From Dictyobacter formicarum (lineage in GTDB: Bacteria; Chloroflexota; Ktedonobacteria; Ktedonobacterales; Ktedonobacteraceae), in contig NZ_BNJJ01000007.1 in NCBI RefSeq assembly GCF_016587435.1, positions 331,645 through 395,644 of the forward strand: a stretch of DNA of 64,000 bases. Direction: 5' to 3'. Below, piece by piece: positions 16,528-25,831 of this stretch. The first letter of the stretch is position 1. Each line of letters starts with the position of its first letter. The notes below the pieces were generated by a model that saw only the letters and a program-made list of their open reading frames with translations, searched no databases and was not told the origin of the DNA. Both the position numbers and the translations under genes were made by a program.

Positions 16528-17832
16528 GTGGGTGGCGGGCGCTTTCTTCCTGGTTGTTTTTTTGGCGGGGCTTTTGGTCGCGGCTTTGGCGCTCTTGACG
16601 CGAGTTGAGGCTTTTTTGATGGGAGCTTTGGCTACCTTTTCGCTCTTGACGCGAGCCGGAGCTTTTTTGGCGGAGGGGCTCTTGCGCTTGGATTTTTCGC
16701 TCTTCGCACGTGCAGGAGCTTTTTTGGTGATGGAGCTCCTGGTCGCGGCTTTTTTGCTCCTGGTGCGGGCGAGAGTTTTTTTGGCGGGGGCGGTTTTGCT
16801 GGTGGTGCGGCGCTTGCGGGGCGCGGGCGCGGGTACGAGGTCGGCCAGGGTGGCTTCGCCGTTCATGGGGACGGTCTCTTCGTAGAAGACGCTGTCGTCG
16901 ATGGAGGTCTTTTTGGCCGTTCTGGGGGTGCCGGGCGCGTGCAGGATCAGGCGCTTTCCGTGCTGTGGGGCCGCGACAGGGGCCGGCCAGTCAGGTGAGG
17001 CTGAGTCGGCGTGCTGGTGGGCCTCAAGCGCGTCTACAAAGGCGGCCACATCCTTAAAACGGTCTGTGTATTTTTTCTCCATGCCGCGTAAGATAGCCTG
17101 CTCGATATGCTGGGGCAAACCCTTAGATAGCTGCGAGGGCGGCACTGGCGTTTCATGGAGCTGCTTCTGCTTCATGGTAGCGAAATCATCGCCCTCAAAG
17201 GGACGCCTGCCAGTCACCATTTCATAGGTCATGCAGGCCAGAGCATATTGATCGCTCTCATAGCGCACCTTGCCCTGGAACTGCTCAGGCGCCATATACG
17301 ATGGGGTGCCACCGATACTTACGCCCGGCGCCTTCACCGATTTCAGCACACGCGCAATGTCAAAATCCGCAATCAAAGCCTCGTTATCGACATTAAATAA
17401 GATATTCTCCGGCTTCAAATCGCAGTGCACAACATTGTGCGCGTGGGCGAATTGCAGGCCATCTCCAATCTGACGCAGCACCGTCAGCGCCTGTGCTAAA
17501 GGCAAGGGATGCCCATGAAGCTGGCGCAGGCGATCGCGCAGCGAGCCCTCGGAGGCATACTCCTTGACAATATAGGGAGCGCCCTCGTAAGTGCCAAAGT
17601 CGATCAGGGATAAAATATGGGGATGGCGCAGTTGCGCCAGAATCTGGGCCTCCTGATAGAGCACATCATGCTCTGCTCCCGGGTCCACAAAGGTTGTGTG
17701 CAAAATTTTGAGAGCCACCGGGCGTTGCGACAAAAAACTGTGGACTGCTTTATAGACATAGGCGTAGGCGCCCTGCGCAATTTCATCCACAATGCGATAA
17801 TTGCCAACCTTCTGACCAATATGGAGCTGCAT
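16522..17832 (-). CDS. Ser/Thr protein kinase with histone-H1-like Lys/Ala tail
   Basis: 436 residues. The kinase fold is complete, but several hallmark positions are unusual: loop IAQGAYAYVYK lacks the third glycine, HCDLKPEN replaces HRD (Asp138), and ADFDIA replaces DFG (Asp156). Lys42 and MAPEQ are present. Residues from about 335 form a strongly basic tail with repeated KKAPARVKSEK-like units and no acidic residues apart from those Glu, like histone H1 or the DNA-binding tails of some bacterial proteins. There is no membrane span, so it is cytoplasmic and may bind DNA, RNA or polyphosphate. The stop codon lies in a hairpin repeat, so the tail end may be recent. Confidence 0.85.
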   Translation of the reverse strand: MQLHIGQKVGNYRIVDEIAQGAYAYVYKAVHSFLSQRPVALKILHTTFVDPGAEHDVLYQEAQILAQLRHPHILSLIDFGTYEGAPYIVKEYASEGSLRDRLRQLHGHPLPLAQALTVLRQIGDGLQFAHAHNVVHCDLKPENILFNVDNEALIADFDIARVLKSVKAPGVSIGGTPSYMAPEQFQGKVRYESDQYALACMTYEMVTGRRPFEGDDFATMKQKQLHETPVPPSQLSKGLPQHIEQAILRGMEKKYTDRFKDVAAFVDALEAHQHADSASPDWPAPVAAPQHGKRLILHAPGTPRTAKKTSIDDSVFYEETVPMNGEATLADLVPAPAPRKRRTTSKTAPAKKTLARTRSKKAATRSSITKKAPARAKSEKSKRKSPSAKKAPARVKSEKVAKAPIKKASTRVKSAKAATKSPAKKTTRKKAPATHS

Positions 17833-18049
17833 ATAAACACCTCTATTCGTTTTTTCTTAGAATCAAGCTGAGGCAAGCTCAGCACCTATGACGCAAGCGC
17901 AATGAATACAAAGGCACATTATAGCACGTCTCATCTCCACTTGTAGAGCATTTACCTGTCTATCAGACAACATATGCACACCTGCACTTCTGACCACAAG
18001 TATTTGCTGTATAGAAGGAGAAAAAAGTTGGTGGCAAGAACAAGGTAAA

Positions 18050-18078
18050 TTGACAGGTTATAGAAATTTTGTTAAAGT
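18050..18078 (+). promoter_or_regulatory. Sigma-70-type promoter for the LacI-family gene
   Basis: TTGACA (18050-18055), 17 bases, TAAAGT (18073-18078). It lies 62 bases before the preferred start at 18140 and inside the longer open frame, which supports the shorter protein. Confidence 0.55.
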
Positions 18079-18139
18079 GCGAAAAGATTGGACGCTTCAT
18101 TTTTTGTTAATTAGCCTTTTATCAGTAGCGAGAAAACAG

Positions 18140-19204
18140 ATGACCTTAGAATCACCTTCCATCATTGATGTGGCAAAAAAAGCGGGAGTCTCCGTTGCAA
18201 CTGCCAGCCGGGTCATGAGCGGTTCGACCTATCCTGTGAGCGACGGCACACGTGAAAAAGTATTGATCGCCGCCAAAGAATTGCACTACGTTCCCAACTC
18301 GCTGGCACGTAGCCTTAAGGCACAGCGCAGCAAGCTGATCGCGGTGCTGGTAGGTGATAACGCTGACCCCTATTTTGCGCAGGTGGCGCGTGGGGTTGAA
18401 GAGGTCGCTAATGCCCACGGCTATCTCACTATTATCTGCAATACTGAGCGCGACCCTGACCGCGAGCTCTCTTATCTACAGACGCTGCAAGACTATCGCG
18501 CCGATGGCATTATTTTTACCGGTAGCGGCTCCGACGAAACCAGTGTCCCGGAGCAACTCGAAATCGACGCCATGGTCGAAAAGATCCAGCGCCGTGGAGC
18601 GGCCATTGTTATCTTATCTCCCCATAGCATTCAAGCGCCCTCGATCCAGCCCGACAATCTCGGCGGCGCGTACGAACTGACCAGCTATCTGATCTCGCTG
18701 GGGCATAAGCGCATCGCGTTTGTGACCGGACCCGGCAATGTGACGGTCGCCAATCAGCGCCTGCATGGTTATCGCCAGGCACTGACGGACTCGGGCATCA
18801 CACCTGATGACACGCTGCTGCTCCCGGGAAACTTTACCCAGGCCGGCGGCGAGCGCGCGGCCGGTATGCTGGACCAATTTCCACGCGAGAAACGACCGAC
18901 CGCCGTTTTCGCCTGCAACGACGAGACCGCCTTTGGCCTGATGTATGGTCTACGTCAGCGTGGCTGGCGCCTGCCCGAGGACATATCCATCTGCGGCTTC
19001 GGCAATTTGCCCATGGCGCGTATGGTAACGCCGTCCCTGACCACGGTCAACATCGCCCTGCGCGAACTGGGGCGCGCCGGAGCACAGAAGATCCTGACCT
19101 TATTGCAACACCAGGAAACTCCCACCCAGGAAACGTTCCCGACCACTGTCGTGAAGCGCGCATCCACCATCCCACTCGAACACACCGCCGGCGTCCAACA
19201 ATAA
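18140..19204 (+). CDS. LacI/GalR-family transcriptional regulator
   Basis: 354 residues from ATG 18140. The N-terminal helix-turn-helix is typical: SIIDVAKKAGVSVATASRVM, then the hinge helix YVPNSLARSLKAQR. The effector domain follows the periplasmic-binding-protein fold (LIAVLVGDNADPYFAQVARG, then TAVFACNDETAFGLM). The ligand is probably a sugar or nucleoside, but no transport or catabolic gene adjoins it, so its target is unknown. A 58-aa membrane protein gene follows on the same strand. Confidence 0.9.
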   Translation: MTLESPSIIDVAKKAGVSVATASRVMSGSTYPVSDGTREKVLIAAKELHYVPNSLARSLKAQRSKLIAVLVGDNADPYFAQVARGVEEVANAHGYLTIICNTERDPDRELSYLQTLQDYRADGIIFTGSGSDETSVPEQLEIDAMVEKIQRRGAAIVILSPHSIQAPSIQPDNLGGAYELTSYLISLGHKRIAFVTGPGNVTVANQRLHGYRQALTDSGITPDDTLLLPGNFTQAGGERAAGMLDQFPREKRPTAVFACNDETAFGLMYGLRQRGWRLPEDISICGFGNLPMARMVTPSLTTVNIALRELGRAGAQKILTLLQHQETPTQETFPTTVVKRASTIPLEHTAGVQQ

Positions 19205-19295
19205 ACAACTGGAAAGCCGGCCAGAAACGTGGTATATGTGGAAAGCAATAACATAAAACCCGACCATTGTCGGCGATATATGGGGAGGAACCATT

Positions 19296-19472
19296 ATGTT
19301 GATCGAGGCATACCTGGCCTATAGCCTGATTCCCCTTTTCTACATACTTCTGGGAATTCTGGTTTACCTGGTGTTGAAATATAGCCACGCACCTGAAGAG
19401 ACACAACAGAGCGTGGTTAATAATCCGCCTGCCGCAGCCCAGCAGGCAGATGCAGACAAACACCAGGCATAG
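19296..19472 (+). CDS. Small single-span membrane protein (58 aa)
   Basis: ATG 19296 follows GGGGAGGAACC, a strong ribosome-binding site. Residues 5-27 form one hydrophobic span (LAYSLIPLFYILLGILVYLV). The remaining 30 residues are polar and Gln/Ala-rich, probably cytoplasmic or external. It lies between the LacI gene and a convergent permease. No family is recognised; the start signal and composition make it a real gene. Confidence 0.65.
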   Translation: MLIEAYLAYSLIPLFYILLGILVYLVLKYSHAPEETQQSVVNNPPAAAQQADADKHQA

Positions 19473-19499
19473 CGACGTATCCATCCATTCGTAGGAGTG

Positions 19500-20648
19500 C
19501 TAGCCGTCGTCAAGTTGCTCACTAGCCGCAGGCGTATGGGCTGCATCTTTGTGATGTCGGCCAAACTGCTCTGGATGGGTGCGCCGCCACTCAAGCCAGA
19601 ATGTGATTAAGAGGGCCTGCAGCACGCCCGCGATTGGCGAAGCCAGCAAGGCACCCCAGATGCCAAAGATCTGCGAGCCGGCAATCACGGCGGTAATCGA
19701 AACAATCGGATGGAGGCCGACCGCCTCTCCGACGATGCGCGGGCCAATGATGTCGCCCTCAAGGATATGCACCACGATAAAGTAGATCAGCACGCCCAGC
19801 GCGATCCAGATGCCCTGCGTCAGAGCAATCAAAATGCAGATCGCCCCCGAGATGAGGGTGCCAAGGATGGGGATGAATTCCAGGATGAAGGCCAGCACGC
19901 CCAGCAGCAGGGCATAAGGCACATGGAATAGCGCCATACCAATGCCCACCAGTAGTCCGATCAGCGTAGCCAGGATCAGTTGTCCACGAATATAGCCGCC
20001 CACGATACGCTGCAAGGTATCGACCAGAAAATTCGGCCGTATTTTATCGGGAAGATTGTGGCGGCACCAGCGGTTTATGCGATGGCCGTCGATCAGGAAA
20101 TAGATGGTGATGACCGCCACCACTACCGTATCGAGCAACACATCCAGAATACTGGTAATCAGTGGTAAGGCACTGCTGGCCAGACTTTCCCCACGCGAAA
20201 TCAGTTGCTGGCGCGCCATCGCAATCTGCTGCTGCGTAATACCGATGGACTGCAAAAAGGTCTCTAGCGGAGAAGAGGTGCCGCCGCGCGGAGTCAAGAC
20301 ATAGGCCAGTGAACGCGACAACGAGGAAAACTGGTGCAGGGCGGTAATGGTCACAAAGTAGAACAGCAGGCTCAAACAGGCCAGGGTAATCAAGCAGATG
20401 CTCACAATCGCAAATGGACGTGGAATAAACTTTTGCAACCACTTTACGCCCGGCGTCAGCGCATAGGCCAGCAGGGCCGCGATAATCAACAGCAGCAGCG
20501 CCCGTATAACATGCGCCGCACCCCATAGAACAACCGCAATCACCCCGATCCAGGCCAGTATCGCAAGAGGGATATCCCGCCGCCTCTTCCATTTCGTATC
20601 TGTTTCACCAACAGGCGCATCCTGCGGCAGATGTCTTGGTGTCGACAT
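19500..20648 (-). CDS. AI-2E family permease
   Basis: 382 residues from ATG 20648, eight bases after AAGGGAT. About eight membrane spans follow the AI-2E/PerM pattern, with a central cytoplasmic region (IVGGYIRGQLILATLIG) and GPRIVGEAVGLHPIVSI near the end. The family includes the AI-2 exporter TqsA and sodium-proton antiporters such as YtvI-like proteins; substrates vary. The C-terminus is polar. No partner is nearby. Confidence 0.88.
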   Translation of the reverse strand: MSTPRHLPQDAPVGETDTKWKRRRDIPLAILAWIGVIAVVLWGAAHVIRALLLLIIAALLAYALTPGVKWLQKFIPRPFAIVSICLITLACLSLLFYFVTITALHQFSSLSRSLAYVLTPRGGTSSPLETFLQSIGITQQQIAMARQQLISRGESLASSALPLITSILDVLLDTVVVAVITIYFLIDGHRINRWCRHNLPDKIRPNFLVDTLQRIVGGYIRGQLILATLIGLLVGIGMALFHVPYALLLGVLAFILEFIPILGTLISGAICILIALTQGIWIALGVLIYFIVVHILEGDIIGPRIVGEAVGLHPIVSITAVIAGSQIFGIWGALLASPIAGVLQALLITFWLEWRRTHPEQFGRHHKDAAHTPAASEQLDDG

Positions 20649-20748
20649 AAGCATATCCCTTCCAGGCAAAAACAACCTGGATAACGAGTACGACTTCTAG
20701 CGTATGCATACTATACACTATGGATTATGGATACTGACAGCTCATGCA

Positions 20749-20835
20749 AATCGGAGGCAAGCTCCGAACCTATTGGGGTCATCATCCGTTGTGCGTTTCG
20801 ATGGCCCATGCAAATCGGAGGCATGAACATTGACA
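20749..20835. repeat. GCAAG-loop hairpin plus composite spacer
   Basis: 20749-20775 is a full copy (TCGGAG, GCAAG, CTCCGA, ACCTATTG). It is followed by CATCATCCGTTGTGCGTTTC then GATGGCCCATG, a spacer seen again at about 21130 and 34490. A broken copy (AAATCGGAGGCATG) follows. Confidence 0.8.
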
Positions 20836-21002
20836 AATGAAGAGGGAGGATGCAGACCGGTGTAGCGGAGCAGGTCAGGGCCGAGATGTGATGCCATGAG
20901 GGGCCGAACGGTGAGGGAACTATGGGGTGTCGTGTTATGGGTATTTTTTCATATGCCCAAACCAATCGATCGGATTTGAACATGAACGATAAACACGAAA
21001 CC

Positions 21003-21126
21003 CATAGGTTCGGACCTTGCGTCCGATTATTATCCTTCCCCGGAGGACAATAATCGGATACATGACCATGCCTCCGATTGTCGTTCCTCGGCGGAGAAAT
21101 AATCGGACGCAAGGTCCGAACCTATG
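21003..21126. repeat. Inverted pair of hairpin repeats (124 bp)
   Basis: CATAGGTTCGGACCTTGCGT at the left end and its complement ACGCAAGGTCCGAACCTATG at the right end enclose sub-repeats with AATCGG and CCGATT. Both ends carry the same stem variant (GGAC/GTCC). The following 120 bases hold degenerate GAGCATG units and no gene. Confidence 0.85.
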
Positions 21127-21380
21127 GGCATCATCATCCGTTGCGCGTTTCGATGGCCCATGCATGCACCGGGCGGTGTACATGATTCCAATAGGTTCGG
21201 ACGAGCATGCCGGGAGCATGACGAGCATGTCGGGGACATGATCTCCTCCTCGCCTCCGATTGCACGAAACCCAGACTTTCACACATGACCCTGGCAGATA
21301 TGAAACTTTGCTTCAATAAGCTATACTGAAGATGTTTGCAGAGAACAAATTACACATTGATTGAAAGGTAGAATCTGAGC

Positions 21381-22445
21381 ATGTATATTGATCTACGCAG
21401 CGATACCGTTACCCAGCCAACGGCCGCAATGCGCGAGGCCATGTATCAGGCCGAGGTGGGCGACGACGTTTATAGTGAAGATCCCACAATCAATCGTTTA
21501 CAGGAACTGGCCGCGACCATCACCGGCAAAGAGGCCGCGCTCTTCGTGCCCAGCGGTACCATGGGCAACGCCATCGCTCTCCTGACACATGCTGGCCGAG
21601 GACAGGCGGTTATTGTCGGCGATCAATCGCATATCTATCGCTACGAGGCCGGGGGCGCCTCTACCCTCGGTGGCTCCCCTATGTATACCGTACCAACCCA
21701 TCCAGATGGCATGCTCGATCTGGACGCGGTCACCCATGGCATCGCGGATGAGAGCGATGAACATACAGCGGCCACGGCCCTGATCTGTATTGAGAATTCG
21801 CATAACCGCTGCGGTGGTACCGTGATCGGTGTAGAGCAGATAGAAGCGATTAGCGCGCTGGCCCACACCCATGGTGTCGCGGTACATATGGATGGTGCGC
21901 GTATATTCAACGCGGCGACCGCGCTAAATATACCGGTCAGTACGCTGGTGAGCAGCGTCGATTCGCTGATGTTCTGTCTATCCAAGGGACTAAGCGCGCC
22001 GGTTGGCTCTCTACTGGTGGGAGAAACAGCCTTCATTCGCCGGGCACGCCGGGTACGCAAAGTACTGGGTGGAGGTATGCGGCAGGCCGGAGTACTGGCG
22101 GCCGCGGGCATCGTGGCCCTGGAACAGATGGTAGAACGCCTGGCAGAAGATCATGAGAACTGCGAACGCCTGGCTTATGGCCTGGCGGACATCCCGCACA
22201 TCCAGATTCAGCCCGATCAGGTGGTCACAAACATCCTGCTCTTCTCGCTCCACCACGGAGAGCAGCCGTTCTCAGACAGCGAGATCGCGCTCTTCCTCAA
22301 CAAAGCACGCGAGCAGGGTATATTGCTAGGCCGCATGGGCGAGAGGAATATTCGCGCGGTCACACATGCGGGCATCGAAGCCGCGCACATCGACCAGGCC
22401 CTGATCGGCATCAGACAGGCCATCCAGGAAATTTACCCATCTTAA
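21381..22445 (+). CDS. ltaE: Low-specificity threonine aldolase
   Basis: 354 residues. The PLP enzyme splits L-threonine or L-allo-threonine into glycine and acetaldehyde. Family marks: IDLRSDTVTQPTAAMREAM at the start, VGDDVYSEDPTINRLQE, VHMDGARIFNA with the PLP-pairing Asp, and the Schiff-base Lys in MFCLSKGLSAPVGS. The length is normal. It stands alone between repeats, with GAAAGG before the start. The acetaldehyde formed could feed the aldehyde dehydrogenase at 48.2 kb, but nothing links them directly. Confidence 0.93.
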   Translation: MYIDLRSDTVTQPTAAMREAMYQAEVGDDVYSEDPTINRLQELAATITGKEAALFVPSGTMGNAIALLTHAGRGQAVIVGDQSHIYRYEAGGASTLGGSPMYTVPTHPDGMLDLDAVTHGIADESDEHTAATALICIENSHNRCGGTVIGVEQIEAISALAHTHGVAVHMDGARIFNAATALNIPVSTLVSSVDSLMFCLSKGLSAPVGSLLVGETAFIRRARRVRKVLGGGMRQAGVLAAAGIVALEQMVERLAEDHENCERLAYGLADIPHIQIQPDQVVTNILLFSLHHGEQPFSDSEIALFLNKAREQGILLGRMGERNIRAVTHAGIEAAHIDQALIGIRQAIQEIYPS

Positions 22446-22578
22446 CAGCACTACATAAGGATCACACCAGCAGCAATACAGGCAGGTCAGCATCGCTGCG
22501 CTTGCTTGTTGCCGCTGGTTCATCGCATAATCCATATCTATCACCGCAGAGTATAGAAGCAAGCAAAGCAGGCCAGCA

Positions 22579-22701
22579 CTAGTGTGACGTGGCATTAGTG
22601 GCGAATAATGCCAGCACCAGCAGTCCACTGACCACAAGCACAAAAATAATACGTAAGATCCAGCGAGAAATCCCCAGGCGCGAATGCCCACGTGTACTCA
22701 T
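22579..22701 (-). CDS. Very small single-span membrane protein (40 aa)
   Basis: ATG 22701 is preceded by GGAGG at good distance. The peptide is basic at the start (STRGHSRLGISRWILR), then one hydrophobic span (IIFVLVVSGLLVLALF) and a short polar end. No family is recognised. It lies between threonine aldolase and the DUF971 gene. The start signal and the clean amphipathic layout support it. Confidence 0.55.
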   Translation of the reverse strand: MSTRGHSRLGISRWILRIIFVLVVSGLLVLALFATNATSH

Positions 22702-22829
22702 ATCAGTCAATCCTCCATCGTCTCAGTAGTTATTTCGAGCCCCAATGCACTCTAGATAGTTTTACCTACACTACCCTCTTTTCACTAGCTACAACGATGT
22801 GGAGATTGAATGCTAACAGCTAATACTTT

Positions 22830-23171
22830 TCATGACCTTTTCTTCCTACACTCATCACATTCGCACATGGCGCGCAACTTTTCGTATGTATAGATACCTG
22901 TCTTATGGCCATCCTCCCAAACCGGAGTCAAACCATAGCGCCCAACCGGCTCTATATTGATCAAGGTTGTCTCTTCACGGCTCAGGTTTTTTTTGCTAGC
23001 CAGCACGCCTGGCTGTCCACCTTCACCGGCGCACCAGGCGCAGGGGCAGGCCCAGCGCAGTCGCTCCCAATCATGGACGCTCTCGTGCTCATCGGTCCAG
23101 GATAGATAAAGCGTGCGCTTCTCCTCATCCAGGAAAAAGGATGTAGGGGAAGGGTGATTATATTGCGACAT
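22830..23171 (-). CDS. DUF971 domain protein (GBBH-like N-terminal domain)
   Basis: 113 residues from ATG 23171, seven bases after AGAGGAG; a longer frame has no start signal. It has the DUF971 pattern LRWACPCAWCAGEGG and YGLTPVWEDGHKTGIYTYEK, plus a C-terminal CECDEC pair. The four-plus Cys suggest zinc or iron-sulfur binding. The fold is that of the N-terminal domain of gamma-butyrobetaine hydroxylase. Free-standing members often accompany Mrp/ApbC iron-sulfur carriers, but none is present here. The role is unknown. Confidence 0.8.
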   Translation of the reverse strand: MSQYNHPSPTSFFLDEEKRTLYLSWTDEHESVHDWERLRWACPCAWCAGEGGQPGVLASKKNLSREETTLINIEPVGRYGLTPVWEDGHKTGIYTYEKLRAMCECDECRKKRS

Positions 23172-23249
23172 AGAAGGCTCCTCTAGTGAATGTTGCCATC
23201 TGGCAATGAATTTTTCTCGCAGAGCGTGTTTCATTCCTCTGGCCATCCC

Positions 23250-23402
23250 ATCGCTATGGGATAGCGCGCCAGCCTGGGGGCGCTGACGCCCCCACTCTTT
23301 TTATTCAGTGGTGCAAGCGGTGCGCCGTGCGCACCGCTTGCACCACTGAATAAAATTTTGTGAGCACCGCAGGTGCGAAGTGTCAGGTGCCGAAGGCACG
23401 TA
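23250..23402. repeat. Long-hairpin repeat, copy 2 (27-bp stem, 3-base loop)
   Basis: Arms 23299-23325 and 23329-23355, loop CGT, perfect pairing. The GC-rich module stands on the right in reverse (GAGCACCGCAGGTGCGAAG). The apex GCAAGCGGTGCGC is the same as in copy 6 at 63606, but the outer stem differs on both arms. Confidence 0.9.
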
Positions 23403-23651
23403 ACGCAGGCTTTTTAAACACGCTTGCAGCGCTATTATATCTCTTTCTGTCTGCACTGGTCTACACAGGCAATAGCAATTCAATGCAGCATGCATGCCAG
23501 AACAGCCTGGCGGCTTTATTACATCCAGGCATGCGGATTAATCATTATACACACAAGACATGAATTAAAATGCAATCTAGTTCAACTCTTTTAGTTACTC
23601 TTATACACCTATCCACGTTGTACGAAATAGAACACGTTGGGGGTGTGAAGG
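23403..23651. other. Spacer with no supported gene
   Basis: About 250 bases before the pentapeptide-repeat gene. No convincing frame or promoter was identified. Confidence 0.35.
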
Positions 23652-24401
23652 ATGAGCGAAATTATTATACCTGGCAGTATTATTTGCGGCTGGCTAATTA
23701 TTATTTGCCTGGCTATCTCTATAGCCAGGTCTCAAAGACGAGGTATCGAGCGGCTACACAATCAGTTACAGGCCTGGGAAAAAGCTCAGGGGGTGCGCAG
23801 AAAGCGCTGGGAGGAACGTCTAGAAAAAGATATGATCGCTATGGAGCAGCGCCTGGTTGCCCATATCGATCGCTTACACTTCGAGGAACGCAAACGGACC
23901 ATACAGCCCACGGAGCGCGTCACGTATGAGCTCGCGCACCTGCCACGCCTTGAGGATACGCCACTTCCTCCAAGGATGCCAACAGAGACAACAGGTCCGG
24001 ACATACATCAGCTGCCACGCAGCTTTCAAGGCGCCAAGCTCGCAAGCTATGATCTCTCGTATCGCTATCTGCGCTATGCAGATCTGCGCAACGCCGATCT
24101 GTCGCATGCCAATCTCTTCATGGCAGACCTGACTGGTGCCTGTCTGAGGGATGCCAAACTCACGCAGGCTGACCTGTCGGCGGCCAACTTCACGCACGCA
24201 GATCTCACGAACGCCGACCTGACTGGAGCCAACCTGCTGGTCACCGACCTGTATGACACTCTTCTAGCGGGTGCCTCACTGTTACAAACGCGCAACCTTA
24301 CCAACGAACAGGTGCGCGGAGCCATTGTCGACCGCAACACCCAACTAGACCCGGGCATCGACATCACGCTACCGCGTATCCCACGCACCTCGCTCCAATA
24401 A
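23652..24401 (+). CDS. Membrane-anchored pentapeptide-repeat protein
   Basis: 249 residues. One N-terminal membrane span (about 5-25) is followed by a charged coiled-coil-like stretch (about 30-90). About ten pentapeptide repeats A(D/N)LxX follow: ADLRNADLSHANLFMADLTG, then ADLSAANFTHADLTNADLTG. These repeats form a right-handed square helix, usually a binding scaffold. In gyrase-protecting members the helix mimics DNA; a membrane anchor argues against that role here. No operon partner is evident. Confidence 0.85.
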   Translation: MSEIIIPGSIICGWLIIICLAISIARSQRRGIERLHNQLQAWEKAQGVRRKRWEERLEKDMIAMEQRLVAHIDRLHFEERKRTIQPTERVTYELAHLPRLEDTPLPPRMPTETTGPDIHQLPRSFQGAKLASYDLSYRYLRYADLRNADLSHANLFMADLTGACLRDAKLTQADLSAANFTHADLTNADLTGANLLVTDLYDTLLAGASLLQTRNLTNEQVRGAIVDRNTQLDPGIDITLPRIPRTSLQ

Positions 24402-24402
24402 C

Positions 24403-24437
24403 CCGGAAGCTCGCGCCCTCGGAGGCGCGAACTTCCG
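24403..24437 (+). repeat. Hairpin after the pentapeptide gene
   Basis: CGGAAG...CTTCCG encloses CGCGCC...GGCGCG. It starts right after the stop codon and may stabilise or end the transcript; no T-run follows. Confidence 0.5.
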
Positions 24438-24538
24438 AAAAATAAGCAAAGTCTTCGATCATATATAATAAATAACGTTACACTCGTCAATGTATCAAAT
24501 CGGGCATGATTCATAAAACCACCAGGAAGTACGAACGT

Positions 24539-24570
24539 CGTAGGTGCGGGCCTCAGCGCCCGCTTGCCGC
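24539..24570. repeat. GGCC-type hairpin repeat, covariant form
   Basis: CGTAGGT, GCGGGC (24546-24551), CTCAGC-type loop, GCCCGC (24558-24563). Compared with copies at 12904 and 48131, both stem arms have changed together. Confidence 0.7.
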
Positions 24571-24621
24571 CCGCCGCAGCGTGGCGGCCCTGTGTCCGTA
24601 TGACCGATCTCCGCTTTTTCC

Positions 24622-24690
24622 CATCACCTTGGCCCACGCGGTGCCCAAAAGCGAAGGGTCCTTTTGGGCACCGCGTGGGCCAAGGTGATG
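24622..24690. repeat. Second-type long hairpin (30-bp perfect stem)
   Basis: Arms 24622-24651 and 24661-24690 with a 9-base loop. The inner stem CACGCGGTGCCCAAAAG is shared with 48017-48081; the outer stem (CATCACCTTGGCC) is not. Confidence 0.9.
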
Positions 24691-24743
24691 AGCAAGAGAG
24701 CTGCCCTGTCATAAGGATACAGGGCCCCACAAACGGTGGGGCA

Positions 24744-24769
24744 AATCGGGCGCAAGGCCCGAACCTATG
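24744..24769. repeat. GCAAG-loop hairpin repeat
   Basis: TCGGGC, GCAAG, GCCCGA, ACCTATG. The remaining bases up to 24957 hold no gene; a weak promoter (TTGGTA, 19 bases, TATACT at 24902-24907) could serve the SDR gene. Confidence 0.75.
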
Positions 24770-24957
24770 AACGCTTTTCTTCTTGCGTTTGGTTCTTCGA
24801 TGTTCTCATACATGATGTATTGCCCGCAAGGGCGCACGTGCTGGTTGCTTGTTCTTTTGCCATGCCGGAGGGATATTTGGTATTGTCTGGAGCAACTATG
24901 CTATACTACAACAAGCCAGATAGCATAAAAAACTATTTCGATTGAAGGAACAAATGT

Positions 24958-25725
24958 ATGTCACATGAACATCCTCTTCCACTTACAGGTAAAGTTGCTC
25001 TGATTACAGGAAGCAGCCAGGGTATCGGTCGCGCTATCGCCCAGAGATTGGCGCAGGCGGGCGCAGATATAGTCATCAATTATCGCGGTAACGCTGAGGC
25101 GGCTGCGGAAGCAAAAGCCAGTATTGAGGAACTGGGGAGGCGATGTATAGCCGTCCAGGCTGATGTCAGCAAGGAAGATGATGTAACCCGGCTCTTTACA
25201 GAAGCGACCAGTGCTCTCGGACCAGTCACGATTCTAGTCAATAACGCAGGCACTACACGCGACAAGCTAATCCTGCAGATGTCATTGGCCGATTTTGAGT
25301 ATGTGATGAATACGAATTTGCGCTCAGCTTTCCTGTGTACCAAAGCTGCCCTGCGCGGCATGATGAAAGCACGCTGGGGCCGCATCGTGAACATCGCATC
25401 GGTCGCGGGCCTGATGGGGCCGGCCGGGCAGGCCAACTATGGTGCCTCCAAGGCCGCCATTATTTCTTTGACCTTGAGTACGGCCCGTGAGATGGCGAGT
25501 CGAAACGTGACAGCCAATGCGCTGGCCCCGGGATTTATTCCAACGGAATTAACATCCATTGTCACCGAGCCACAGCGCAAATATATGCTGGACAATACAC
25601 CCCTGGGCCGCTTCGGCACAACCGATGAAGTGGCTGCCGCCGCCGCATTCCTTTGTTCACCAGAAGCATGCTATATTACCGGACAGGTACTCAGTGTCGA
25701 CGGTGGTATGTCTATGCATATGTAG
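24958..25725 (+). CDS. Short-chain dehydrogenase, 3-oxoacyl-ACP reductase-like
   Basis: 255 residues, classical SDR. Cofactor site ALITGSSQGIGRAIA; Arg in INYRGNAE suggests NADP(H). Then NNAG, the catalytic Ser in IASVAGLMG and YGASKAA with Tyr and Lys. The C-terminal ITGQVLSVDGGMSMHM fits FabG-like enzymes, which reduce 3-oxoacyl thioesters. No fatty-acid or polyketide genes are adjacent, so the substrate is open. GAAGGAACAAATGT gives the start signal. Confidence 0.88.
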   Translation: MSHEHPLPLTGKVALITGSSQGIGRAIAQRLAQAGADIVINYRGNAEAAAEAKASIEELGRRCIAVQADVSKEDDVTRLFTEATSALGPVTILVNNAGTTRDKLILQMSLADFEYVMNTNLRSAFLCTKAALRGMMKARWGRIVNIASVAGLMGPAGQANYGASKAAIISLTLSTAREMASRNVTANALAPGFIPTELTSIVTEPQRKYMLDNTPLGRFGTTDEVAAAAAFLCSPEACYITGQVLSVDGGMSMHM

Positions 25726-25831
25726 GAAGTAAATGTTGCTCGAACAAATTTCACCATGTCAGTGAAACAAGTTGCCACTAAAATTGATCTAATCTTTAAC
25801 AAACAGTTTGGTTAAGGAGGCTTCATTTATT

